The notes below the pieces were generated by a model. That model was not told the DNA's origin, searched no databases, and saw only the letters and a program-made list of their open reading frames with translations. Shown piece after piece: positions 34,639 through 46,600 of a stretch of 64,000 nucleotides of DNA (position 1 is its first letter; each line of letters opens with the position of its first letter). The translations under genes were made by a program, and so were the position numbers. Source of the DNA: Argentina anserina (lineage: Eukaryota; Streptophyta; Magnoliopsida; Rosales; Rosaceae); assembly GCF_933775445.1 (NCBI RefSeq), contig NC_065873.1, positions 15,252,001 to 15,316,000 on the forward strand, read 5' to 3'.

Positions 34639-36020
34639 ATGGATGAAGTTCTTTAGAGCTTCATACTGGACTTAATGAATTTTTAGACTTAGATTTTTCA
34701 AATGCAAGGGATAAAACAAATATATGTTGTCCATGTATAAAATGTTTTAATGGAGATAGTTATAGTATTAGAGTTGTTAAGGACCATATAACGTTGAGCT
34801 ATACCAATTGGACATGGCATGGTGAATCTATTGCCATGAATGACAACATAGTAGAAGCAGATTAATCTGCATCATCTAGTGAAAATCAATCAGATTGTGG
34901 GATGGGAAAGATAATGCAGATTGTTGGGAAGGTGAGAATGAAGAGGATTCAAGTGATAGTAACGAGTTCTTAAAGTTTGTGGAGGATGCAAACCAGCCTT
35001 TGTACCCGGGATGTACAAATACTACAAAGTTGAATGTTGTGGTTAAAGTGTTCAATTTGAAGGCAAAGCACAGAATGTCAGACGCTTATTTTTTAGACAT
35101 GTTGAACCTCTCTATTCGTTACTACCTAAAGATAATGTGATGTCTGAGTCAATATATCAAGCTAAAAAGTCATTGGCTGGATTGGGTTGGGTTATGAAAA
35201 GATTCATGCTTGTTTGAATGATTGCATTTTGTATAGACGGGATCATGCAGAAGTATTAGAGTGCCCCACATGTGGTGAGTCAAGATGGAAATAAGGAAGA
35301 GATGAATGTGAGAAGTTTGGAGTGCCTCATACATTATTGTGGTACTTTTCACTAATTGCAAGATTCAAGCGGATGTTTCAATCGCCGAGGACAACTAAGG
35401 ATTTGACTTGGCGTGCCAATGATAGGAAAATAGATGAGATGTTGCGGCATCCAGCATATTTGCCTTCTTAGAAGTTAGTGGATATAAAGCGGTCTGAGTT
35501 TGGTGCTGAACTTATAAATCTTAGGCTAGCTCTTTCTACATATGGGTTTAATTCACATAGCAGTTTGAGCAGTAAATACTCGTGTTGACCTATTATTCTT
35601 GTTGCATACAACCTTCCTCCGGAGCTTTGTATGAAGAAGAAATACATGATGCTGATATTGTTTATTTTCAGACCAAAACAACCGTGAAATGATATTGATA
35701 TCAATTTGCAACCATTAATAGATGATCTGAAGCTACTATGGGATGAGATTAAAAGGTTGTATGACGTTGCTCGAAATGAAATATTTACCCTTAGGACAGT
35801 CCTACTTTGGACTGTTAACGATTTTCCTGCATATGCAAACTTATCAGACAATTATATACACGGGTATAATGCTTATCCAGTATGTGTCGATGAAACCCGA
35901 CCAAATCGGATCAAATATAATAGGAAAATGACATTAATGAGGCATCACCGGTTTTTGACAAGACATCATCCATATTAAAAGCAAGCTGTTGCTTTTGACA
36001 ATACCATTGAGGAAGATATT
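34639..36020 (+). pseudogene. CACTA-A TNP2 transposase, N-terminal part
   Basis: The transposase-associated zinc domain is visible as ICCPCIKCFNGDS and YTNWTWHGE at about 34720-34825. The tnp2 region follows: MSESIYQAKKSLAGLGLGYE, then HACLNDCILYRR, ECPTCGESRW, LIARFKRMFQS, LTWRANDRKIDEMLRHPA and PLIDDLKLLWDEIK. This protein would cut and join the element ends in the nucleus. There are frameshifts near the start and around 35150, and stops at about 35294, 35470, 35585 and 35690. The text stops at 36020, exactly where the Harbinger element starts, and resumes on its far side. Confidence 0.85.
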
Positions 36021-37048
36021 GTGCGCGTTTGGGGAAGCTTATAAGCTCCTTAGCTTATAAGATGAGGAGAATACCCGTTTGGTAAAAGCATAAAGAACTT
36101 ACTTATCTTAAAAGCCTAAGTCATTTATGAGGAATAAGCAAAAGTGAGTGACTCCTTCCTTATGATTATAAGTCACCGCGTTTTCGTTTCGGGAATTAAG
36201 TGAACTTCAAAAATGACATTGGGTACCCTTGACTATAGCTGAAAATTACTAACTTACCAATATAAAAGCTCAGATAAACAGAAAACTTACCTGCAGAGCG
36301 CCTCCATTTCTCTTGTATTTCGTGGTAGTCTCCTGGTGTGCCTCCATTTTTCAGTTCTCCTTTCCATCTTTGAGGTTTGCAGCTGCTCAAGAGGTAAACA
36401 ACTTATTTCTCCCCCTTGTTCCTCATTTCTTCTCTTTTTGTTTCTGGGTTTTGATTAGTGATTGAAATTATATATGTGTGAGATCTAGTGTTTCTGTCTT
36501 TGAAATTGAATTTCTTTACAAGTGTACTACTCTATTGTATATCATTCTTGAAAATGATACAAAATAATTCCATCAGATGTACTCTATAATATAGTCAAGA
36601 AGTTTGTAATTGTAATGGTGATTGTATATAGATTCATATCTACTCTAATTGATTCCTCTACTTGTCCTCTTTTTTTTAGGCATCATAGAATTCTAGGTTA
36701 TAGGATCATCATCAGCAAGTTTAATCCTCTTACATTTAAGCTTGTACAGTTGAACATATAAACATGGCAACACACACACACACAAATAAGAAATGAGAGC
36801 TAACTTTTCACCAATTTGGAGAGGAACCAGCTGCTCTATAATATACTATTAATAAATTGTTATTCTGCTGTGGAATTTGGTTTGTACTACTTCCAATAGT
36901 GAATAGAGAGAGAAAGAGAGAGAGAGAGAGAGTAGAAACAATGTAAACATTGGCATTACAGTTTGTTGTGTTCAACTAGAAGATTACCAGAAATTGTATG
37001 TTTAGTTTGTTTAGAGCAACTCTAATAGAGAGGTCAAATTTTGTTGTT

Positions 37049-38065
37049 ACTAAAGTTTACTAGAGGTAGTAAACTTCTACTGGGGGTATTAAACTTGAAA
37101 AACAGTATTTCTAAAGGCCATAACACACCTTAAAACGGAGAAAAATCAACTTAGATGCAAAAAAATAAAGTTTACTGGGGTTAGTAAAAATTTTACTAAA
37201 GTTTACTAGAGGTAGTAAACTTCTACTGGGGGTATTAAACTTGAAAAACAGTATTTCTAAAGGCCATAACACACCTTAAAATGGAGAAAATCAACTTAGA
37301 TGCAAAAAAAATAAAGTTTACTGGGGTTAGTAAAAAATTTACTAAAGTTTACTAGAGGTAGTAAACTTCTACTGGGGGTATTAAACTTGAAAAACAGTAT
37401 TTCTAAAGGCCATAACACACCTTAAAACGGAGAAAAATCAACTTAGATGCAAAAAAATAAAGTTTACTGGGGTTAGTAAAAATTTTACTAAAGTTTACTA
37501 GAGGTAGTAAACTTCTACTGGGGGTATTAAACTTGAAAAACAGTATTTCTAAAGGCCATAACACACCTTAAAATAGAGAAAATCAACTTAGATGCAAAAA
37601 AAAATAAAGTTTACTGGGGTTAGTAAAAATTTTACTAAAGTTTACTAGAGGTAGTAAACTTCTACTGGGGGTATTAAACTTGAAAAACAGTATTTCTAAA
37701 TGCCATAACACACCTTAAAACGGAGAAAAATCAACTTAGATGCAAAAAAATAAAGTTTACTGGGGTTAGTAAAATTTTTACTAAAGTTTACTAGAGGTAG
37801 TAAACTTCTACTGGGGGTATTAAACTTGAAAAACAGTATTTCTAAAGGCCATAACACACCTTAAAATGGAGAAAAATCAACTTAGATGCAAAAAAATAAA
37901 GTTTACTGGGGTTAGTAAAAAATTTACTAAAGTTTACTAGAGGTGGTAAACTTCTACTGGGGGTATTAAACTTGAAAAACAGTATCTCTAAAGGCCATAA
38001 CACACCTTAAAACGGAGAAAAATCAACTTAGATGCAAAAAATTAAAGTTTACTAGGGGTAGTAAT
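37049..38065 (+). repeat. Seven 146 bp tandem units
   Basis: Units start ACTAAAGTTTACTAGAGG at 37049, 37195, 37341, 37487, 37634, 37780 and 37926, so the period is 146-147 bp. They are nearly identical. Each unit holds two partly palindromic words, GTTTACTAGAGGTAGTAAAC and TTTACTGGGGTTAGTAAA. The array is inside the Harbinger element, upstream of its transposase remnant. Confidence 0.95.
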
Positions 38066-38339
38066 CAGCTCCATGGTCCACTTAATCAGCTCCATGGTCC
38101 ACTTAATTACTAGAGTTTTGGCTGTTTCATAATATAAGAACACTAATATAGATCATCATAGTTCATATGTGCTATGCATATTTGTGTACTATATAAGAAC
38201 AACTAACGTACTGGACCAAAATGAAGAACACTAAGATACTTGAACATCAACCATGTACAAATTAGATATATACATGTACAAATTTATATATGTTTGTATG
38301 TTTCATGTTAATTTATGTCAATCCTCATGTGTTATATAG

Positions 38340-38669
38340 ATGGGATCAGCCGTATGGAATCCGGTATTAGTATACCTACTTTGTGACTTAGTTATCAAGG
38401 AGGTGGAGGCTAATAATCAACCAAATAGTCATTTGAGCAAAGAAGTGAAGATTGTTATTGCAACCATGACTCTTCATAATTATATAAGAAGACATGCAAA
38501 TCGTGATGCCTATTTTGTTCGTTGGGCAGAAATGGTGGTTGACATACCAAATGATGAGGTAGAGATGGATCATGATGGAGGGGAAAATGAGCATGGTCAT
38601 GATGCACGGGAAATTGAAGCAATAAGAAATGAAATCACTCAAAGTTTGATGAGTGCGCGTATAATATGA
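38340..38669 (+). pseudogene. PIF/Harbinger transposase, C-terminal exon
   Basis: A 109-codon frame includes SKEVKIVIATMTLHNYIRRH, then RDAYFVRWAEMVVD, an acidic His-rich stretch (DHDGGENEHGHDAREIEA) and EITQSLMSARII before a TGA. The LHNYIRRH region is typical of the end of plant HARBI1-like DDE transposases. The sequence just before the first codon, TTATATAG, could be a splice acceptor, so this may be a last exon. The catalytic DDE core is not found upstream; the tandem array lies there instead. It cannot act as a nuclease on its own. Confidence 0.75.
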
Positions 38670-39174
38670 AATTATTTGATGCAAATGAAATATATATATA
38701 TTGTTATTTGGTTTTGTAATTTAGTTGAATGTGTTAAGATATTTTTAATATTATTTGTGTCAATGACAAATGTGTTTTGTTATTAAGTATAAGAAAACAT
38801 AGAACATTTATTAATTTTACTTGAAGTCAATGAGAAAGTAAAAATTAAAATACTAATGTAAAAGGGTAGTGATAGATAAAAAAAGAAGTTAAAAATTCAT
38901 ATTGTATTTGCAAAGAATCAAGAAAGAAAATATACTCTTGGAAAATAAAAAAAATATTTTAAATTATTTGGTGTCCAAAATTGTCATTATACAAATACAA
39001 AGCATAAGCCAGTTTAAGTTTGCCAAACACTCTGCACAACTTATGCCACTAAAAGTCACTTAAAAAAGCCAGTTTACCAAACAGTCAGCTACCTAACTTA
39101 TCAGAAACTTATTCTCAGAAATAAGTATAAGTCAACTTATCTTATAAGTCACAGCTGCGCCAAACACACCCATT

Positions 39175-40340
39175 GCCCCTTCACCATTAACTCAAAAGGA
39201 TGTGTTGTCAAGAGTTGAAGGTCTAGACATGAAATTTGGGAACATAGTCCCAAAGGCCCGATTCAAGCATGCTAAAGAAAGAATATATTGAAAGAAAAAA
39301 ATCAGTTTTCTTTCAACTTTGTTACTGTAAGTATCTTCCACATAGACATTTTTGATGTGATGCTATAATTGGTACACTACTGAACATTAAAGGGATGACT
39401 GATATCCATATCAGACCTGAGTTGGCACCTACAAATGGGGTAAAAAAGGCTAAGTTGCCTTTAGGTAGTGGGAATTTGATGGTTGAGGAGAAGTGAGTTG
39501 TGTATAGTTCCTTTTATGATATGAAAGTCCCCGTGTGCTTCCCACCATCATTTTTTGACATGTTGATCCATTTGACTGTTCATCGGGTTAGATATGTAAA
39601 GTTTTGTGGTCAAGTGCTTTTCCTATGGATGTATCCCTTTGAGAGGTACATGAAGGTCTTCAAAGGGTATGTTAGAAACCATTAATATCGGAAGGGGTGT
39701 GTATTGTTGAAAATTACTTAGTGGAAGAGGCAATGGAGTTTTTTTTGCAAAATGTGCGTTGGGTGAAGAAACAACTACTGTTGGAGTCTCATCAAGGAGC
39801 ATAACTGTACTGTGTGATGGGTTCAAGCCGAGTTTCCTCTCCTTGATTCTCGCCTCTTTCCCGATCCGATACACCTTGTTTTTACTTGTTATCTTGTTAT
39901 GTTGAATTTGCTTTTGTTCTTCCTTGATTACAATGTTGTTGAATTTTGTGATGTGTCAGTATCTTTTCAGTATTAGGGTCGAATACTTGTGGGTACCCTG
40001 TCCGCTGGGTATTTTTGCCATCCCTAGGTGGATTGATTATATTATATGTGGCAATCTCGATGAAGATGTATATAAAAGACTTACACCTAGCACACCTTTG
40101 TGTATTACGAAACACTGAAGACACAACACCATACTTCAAGTATGCTATCTTCTTATCTAAATAGCCTACTATCTTGGACCTTTTAAATATGTATTTTTCA
40201 GATATGATACCAACTAATTTAGTTCTTGTTTTGTACTTAGTGAGGATATAGAGTTTTTAAAGGCATCTTTTCCTGCTCACGTGAGAAATAGCTAACAGAT
40301 AAACAGAATGAAACATTTGCAGATTGGATAAAGGAGATGG
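39175..40340 (+). pseudogene. CACTA-A TNP2 transposase, C-terminal part
   Basis: The reading resumes with KFGNIVPKARFKHAKERIY, then IIGTLLNIKGMTD, the ELAP region, and a DUF4218-type stretch with CFPPSFFDMLIHLTVHRVRY, WMYPFERYMKVFKGYVRNH and a broken continuation. It ends with ETFADWIKEM before a GTATGT donor at about 40340. Several stops and shifts are present. An intron follows, and in it the Athila/Tat element sits. Confidence 0.75.
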
Positions 40341-40506
40341 TATGTTCCTATTTGCACACATATCTACCTCTATTTTGCTGATGGATTTTGATTAATCACA
40401 ATTGCACTTTATTAATGTCAACTTCATTAGTTTAGGTTTAGGTTTTTTGAGTTGTATGCATTAGTATAATTTGTGCCTTATGTTGTTGCTTTTGCCTAAG
40501 TTATTG

Positions 40507-40585
40507 AAACTTGACCTCCTATATTTGGGAGTAGGTAGTTTCACACATAAATACACATAATCATACTTAAGTGATTCAACCAACA
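40507..40585 (+). mobile_element. 79 bp remnant of the 5' LTR
   Basis: This matches 52093-52171, the last 79 bp of the 3' LTR, with a T/C and a C/A difference near the end. To the left the sequence is CACTA-A intron, so about 1.9 kb of LTR was lost. Confidence 0.9.
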
Positions 40586-40591
40586 AGTTTT

Positions 40592-40608
40592 TGGCGCCGT
40601 TGCCGGGG
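40592..40608 (+). other. Primer binding site of the Athila/Tat element
   Basis: TGGCGCCGTTGCCGGGG lies six bases after the LTR end. This primer site is characteristic of Athila/Tat elements. Confidence 0.9.
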
Positions 40609-41278
40609 ATTGAGGTAAAACTTAATTCCTATTAGGTTTCTAAGGGACTAGAGAAGCTTTTTTTTTCTAGTTTACTTTTTTTTTGTTTATGTTTAATTTT
40701 TGTAAATATCTACTTTACTTTTGAAGTTGACACAAGTACTTTAATAAGTGGAATGGTAGTTGTGGTAAGAAGAAAATAAATTGCATGCATGTTTAAAATG
40801 GAAAAGTAATCTTGCCTAATTATTATTTACATATTACTTGTGCAAGCTCACATTCTAGTTGGTTAAAATTTGTAAATTTAAATATAAGGTACTCACTTTC
40901 TTTAGAATTAGAGGTTGATTGGAACTTGTAAATTTCAAAGTAAATTGGATTAGGGGCTTTATCCTTGTACCGTCGAGTTTAATCACTCTTCATCGAAAAG
41001 TTGAGTGGTAAACAACACCCAAGGATGGAATTCTTCTTCTATTTTACTAAGTGAATCGGATTTGGATTTTTTTTGTAACGTATTTGTTTATCGCTCTTCC
41101 AAATAGGCGCACCTTAGTAGAATTATGATGTCTAGGTAAGTGGATAGGGATTTTATCCCGGGCGTTGTGCCGTGTACTAAGTGGTCTCACCTACCAAAGC
41201 CGCGCCTACGCTTACCTGGTCATAATTCGAAAAGAGTTACCGAAAAAAAGAATGTTAAGCTAATTAGTGCATTGTTTG

Positions 41279-41393
41279 GAACTACGCCAAACTACTTTGG
41301 AACTACGCCAAAACGCACTTTGTTTAGAACTACGCCAAATTTGGATTGGAATTACGCCAATTTCGTTACACTTGAGTTGGAATTACGCCAACT
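41279..41393 (+). repeat. GGAAYTACGCCAA repeats in the gypsy leader
   Basis: The word GGAACTACGCCAA or GGAATTACGCCAA (one copy starts with A) occurs five times, at about 41279, 41299, 41326, 41348 and 41381, upstream of gag. Confidence 0.85.
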
Positions 41394-41605
41394 TGAAAAA
41401 TCCTTATCCTTTTTGTTTTTCTCACTACAAGTTTTGATTGGTTTCTAATTTTCTAGAAATTGTTTACAAGTACCTTGGTAAATTCTTAAAAAACAAAAAA
41501 ACAAAAAAAATCTAAATAATTATTGTTGCAATTTTAATTTCTTGTATATATCTTGCATGTTGTTTTATTGCTATTTACTTACTGGATCTTTAATTTGTTC
41601 CTTAG

Positions 41606-43669
41606 GTGTTCATGTCCTTATCTCCTAAGAGTGAAAAAGGTTTACAAACGCTTCTAGAGCCCACCGATCAAGAGACTCCTATTGGGATTGGACAAAAGTT
41701 CAAGGCTTCTGCATCTACTAATTTGTTTGGGGAAGATTCAAGTGATTCAAGTGAGAATGTGGAAAGTCCGGAATTAGTGGTTAATGACCTAGCCACATTT
41801 AAGAGGTTGTTCAATCTTGACAAAGAGGCACGGAAATTGAATCCTAATCTTGGTCCAAGAATATACAAGATAGTCATGGTGGATGGTGAACCAAGGGATG
41901 AGTTGAGAGAGCAAAGGCCTATCCGAGATTGTGCCTTGCCTACAATTTCTACACACTCAAGATGCATAGTGCTTCCTCCATGTGCATTATCTTTTGAGAT
42001 CAAGCCTAGTTTTCTTCAAACCTTGCCAACATTCTATGGGTTATCGAACAATGATCCTTATCACCACTTAAGTGAGTTTGAGGATGCATGCGAAAATATC
42101 AAACTCAATGGCATGACGGAAGAAGCGCTCAAGCTCCGATTGTTTCCTTGCTCCTTGAAGGAAAAGGCGAAGATGTGGTTGAACAAGCTCCCATCCAATA
42201 GTATTGGTTCATGGGAAGATATGCAAAAGAAGTTTATTATGAAGTACTTCCCTCCTCAAAAGGCTAATGCAAGAAGAACCGAGTTGATGACCTTTAAGGA
42301 GGAGCAAGATGAGCTCTTTCATGAGACGTGGGAGAGATTCAAGGATCTTGAGCTTGGTTGCCCTAATCATGGCCAATCTCAAGATATGCTTATGAGCCTA
42401 TTTTATCAAGGCTAGACATCGGAGACTCGAAGGAAGGTTGATAATGCAAGCAATGGTGATTTCATGGACTTAGTGGCGGATGAAGCCCATCGAGTATTAG
42501 AGAAGCTTGCGGAGCGGTCTCAATTGTGGGATAATAACCCGCAAGTTCGCAAGCCTTCTTCTTCACATTTATCTCTAAGGGAAGCAACTCAACCGAAAAC
42601 CGGTGGCATGTATGAAGTAAAGGCATCAAGCTTGGATGTGCATCAAGAGTTTAAGAGGTTAGAAGAAAGTCTTAATAAGAAGTTTGATATGCTTTTGAAG
42701 CAAGGCAAACAAGGAGGCCGTGAGAAAGTTAATGACGTTCAAGGGCCACAAGTGTGTTTAATTTGTGAATGAGTGAATCATGACACTCTATCTTGCTCTC
42801 ATGGAAATTGTTTTCCCGAGATCATTGAAGAATGTAAGCAAATGGCATATTCAAGACCGAAGAATGACCCTTATTCCAACACTTACAATCCCGGATGGAG
42901 AAACCACCCTAATTTCTCATGGGGTGGGAACCAAGGCATGAATTGCAACAATCAAGGGAGTGACAACTATGGAAGTGCTAGTGGGAGCCAAAGCTTCCAA
43001 GGAAACAAGGGTGCAACTAATGGAACTTATGGTGGCAATACTTATCCTAAGCCACCTTATCAAGCAAGGCCTAATTTTCAAGCTCCTAATACTCAAGTGC
43101 CACCTCCTCCTCAAGTGGATGCTCCTAAATCAAGCCTTGAAGAGATGCTTGCCAAAGTTTTGGCAAATCAAAATGAGCTTATTCAAAGTGTTCGAAATGA
43201 TGTGGCCTCCACTACTCAAGGATTGCATAAGCTTGAAGCGCAAATGGGGCAATTGGCTAATGAGATGAGAGAAATGAAGCAAGGAGAATTGCCTTCCATG
43301 ACCGAGAAGAATCCACGAATCAACCAAGCCAAGGCCATAAGAACTTTGAGAAGGGGGAAGGTATATGACAATAAGGTTGCTCCTAATGATGACGATAAGG
43401 AGGTGGATGCACCAACAGAACCTTTGTTGAATCCTAAAGTGTCAAGAGTGCCTCCTAGGTTTCAAAAGAAGAACAAGGGCATGGAGGATACTTTGGGACA
43501 TGATGGAGTGATCTTGGGGTATAGTGAGGAGTATTTGAAGAGCCAAGGCAAGTCCAACACCAAGAGTGACAATATGGGAGCAAGTGGATCTAAGTCTAGT
43601 GTGGAAGAATCAAGAAGAAGTGCCACTTCCCTTTCCACAAGGGGTATACCAAGAGAAGGCTTTAAGTAA
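41606..43669 (+). pseudogene. gag of the Athila/Tat element
   Basis: A single frame runs from MFMSLSPKSEKG to about 43669, broken only by TAG at 42413 and TGA at 42770. The retrotransposon gag core lies at about residues 150-250: LPTFYGLSNNDPYHHLSEFE, LFPCSLKEKAKMWLNKLP and KKFIMKYFPPQKANARRTE. A zinc-knuckle CLIC...HDTLSC near 42755-42795 is interrupted by the second stop. A Gly/Asn-rich linker and the coiled stretch EEMLAKVLANQNELIQSV follow. The protein would form the particle that packages element RNA. The pol frame overlaps its end by about 100 bases in the +1 frame. Confidence 0.9.
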
Positions 43670-46600
43670 GAAAGAGAAGAAGTCCATGGAGTGTTTTGAT
43701 GTGTTCAAGAAGGTAGAGGTCAATATTCCTCTTCTTGATGCAATCAAGACCATTCCTACTTATGCTAAATTTCTCAAGGACTTGTGCACTCACAAGCGGT
43801 ATAAGAGTACATTGAAGAATGATGACAAGGTGTGTTTGAATGAGAGAATTAGTGCCGTGCTTCAAAGGAGGTTACTGCCCAAGCTCAAAGATCCGGGTTC
43901 TTTTACTATTCCTTGCAAGATTAGTGAGAGATCATTTGAGAAGACACTCATGGATTTGGGGGCTAGCATAAATTTGATGCCCTATGGTGTCTACAAAGAT
44001 CTTGGGTTGAGCGACATCAAGCCTATACAAATTTCTCTCCAACTAGCCGATAGAAGTGTGAGGTATCAAAGAGGAGTTGTGGAAGATGTGTTAGTGCAAG
44101 TTGGCGAGTTGGTCATACCGGCCGATTTCGTTATTCTTGACATGGAGGATGTTTACCAAGATGATCTCCCTATTATCTTTGGTAGAGCTTTTATGGCCAC
44201 AGCGGGGACAAAGATTGATGTAAAATTGGGTTTGCTCACCATGACCGTGTATGACACCACAATTGGGTTCAAGATCTTTGATGAATTAAAGAAGCCCATG
44301 AGGTTGCAAAAAGTTTACTCTATTGAAGTGGAAGAGAAGATTGATGACTTGGTGGAGCACACTTTTCATGAGACTTCAACAAATGATGCATTTGAGTCGG
44401 CACTAGCACACTTTGGGTTGGATTTTTGTGAGGATGAAACTTTGGAAGCCAGGGATCGCCTTGACACTTATCTTGCTTTGTCTTTGCCCACAAAAGATGA
44501 TGGTTACTATTCAAGAGATGAGACTTGTGAGGTGCATGCCACTATCAATTATCTCTCAATGAATATTAATCATTCGGTTTTGAGTTCGGCCCATATTGAA
44601 TTGAAGCCTCTTCCCGCACATTTGAAGTATGTTTATATTGATGATTCCCGCACCTTGCCCCTCATTATCTCTTCAAGCTTGTCACATGAGCAAGAGACTT
44701 TACTTCTTGATGTTCTTCGGAGGCATAAGGGTGCTTTTGGATGGAAGATTAGTGACATAAAGGGGTTGAGTCCAACTCTTTGCATGCACCATATTTACAT
44801 GGAGGATAAAGCAAAACCAAGAAGGGAAGCTCAAAGAAGATTGAACCCCAACATGTTAGAGGTGGTGAAGAATGAGAGTATGAAGCTCCTTGATAATGGA
44901 ATCATCTATTCTATCTCCGATTCCAAATGGGTTTTTTCAATACAAGTGGTGCCTAAGAAAGGAGGAATGACAGTGGTGAAGAATGACAAGGGTGAGATGG
45001 TTCCACAAAGAATTGCAAACACATGGAGGGTTTGTGTCGACTACCGCAAGTTGAATGCTGCAATAATGAAAGATCACTTTCCACTCCCTTTCATTGATCA
45101 AATGTTGGAAAGGCTTGTGGGACAAGCATTCTATTGTTTCTTTGATGGCTATAGTGGATATAATCAAGTCCCAATTGCCCCCGAAGATCAAGAGAAGACA
45201 ACTTTCACATGCCCATATGGAACTTTTGCTTACCGAAGAATGCCTTTCGGATTATGTAATGCACCCGCCACCTTCCAACGGTGTGTCATGGCCATTCTTG
45301 CCGAGTTCCTTGAGTTTGTAGAAGTCTTCATGGATGACTTTTCTGTGTATGGGAACTCATTTGAAGAATGTCTTGATCATCTCTCCCTTGTCCTTAAGAG
45401 GTGTGAAGAGACGAATCTAGCGCTTAATTGGGAGAAATGTCACCTCATGGTACAAGAAGGGATTTTTCTTGGCCACAAAATATCATCGAAAGGGATTGAA
45501 GTAGATAAAGCAAAGGTTGAAATCATTGAGAAGTTGCTCCATCCCGTGAATGTAAAAGGTGTAAGAAGCTTTCTTGGGCATGCCGGTTTTTACCGAAGGT
45601 TTATAAAAGATTTCTCCAAGATAGTGAAGCCTCTTTGTGATCTATTGGCAAAGGAGACTCATTTTATATTTGATGAAGCATGTTTGAAGGCATTTGAGAG
45701 GATAAAGGAGTTGCTTACCAATACTCCTATTATTTGCTCACCGGATTGGACTCTCCCATTTGAAATTATGTGTGATGCAAGTGATTACGTCTTGGGAGCA
45801 GTGTTGGGACAACGTAAGGAGAAACTCTTGCATGCCATCTACTATGCAAGCAAGACCTTGAATGATGCCCAAGTAAATTATACTACCACCGAGAAAGAGT
45901 TATTGGCGGTGGTATTTGCCTTAGAAAAATTCCGAAGCTATCTCTTGGGGTCTAAAGTCATTATCTACACGGATCATTCCGCACTCAAGTATTTATTGTC
46001 TAAGAGTGATGCCAAGCCAAGACTTTTGAGGTGGATCTTACTTCTTCAAGAGTTTGACATTGAAATTGTCGACAAGCCCAGCAAGGTTAACTTGGTAGCG
46101 GATCATCTCTCTCGACTTACTCATCAAAGTGAAGATAATGGGGTGCCTTTGAATGAATCATTTCCGGATGAGAGGTTGTTTTCCATTGTTGAGAAGAAGC
46201 TACCATGGTTTGCACATTTGGTTAACTTCTTGGCAAGTGGGGGGAAATGTTTTCCTAAGACATTTGATTTCCATTCAAGAAGGAGACTCATTAAAGAAGC
46301 AAGACACTACTTTTGGGATGATCCATACTTATACAAGCAATGCAAGGATCAATTGGTGAGGAGATGCATTCCGAAGGAAGAAATACAAAGTGTCTTATCT
46401 TTTTGCCATGATCAAGCTTGTGGCGGTCACCATGGAGGAAAGAAAACGCCCAAAAAGTACTTAATTCTGGGTTTTGGTGGCCGTCATTATTTAAAGATGC
46501 AATTCTTATGTGAGCTCTTGTAATCGTTGTCAAAGGGTAGGCAATATTTCCTCAAGAGACCAAATTGTCACGAGCTTACTTCCTTCGCTATGCTACTCGT

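Larger units (their letters stand above)
36021..39171 (+). mobile_element. PIF/Harbinger element inserted in CACTA-A (3151 bp)
   Basis: The ends read GTGCGCGTTTGG and, reverse-complemented, GGGTGTGTTTGG, a Tourist/PIF-type terminal repeat. ATT is duplicated on both sides (36018-36020 and 39172-39174). The TNP2 reading continues directly across if the element and one ATT are removed. A C-terminal PIF-like transposase fragment at 38340-38669 supports the class. AAGCTTATAAG and CTTATAAGTC words lie in both subterminal regions. A tandem array fills the middle. Confidence 0.8.
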
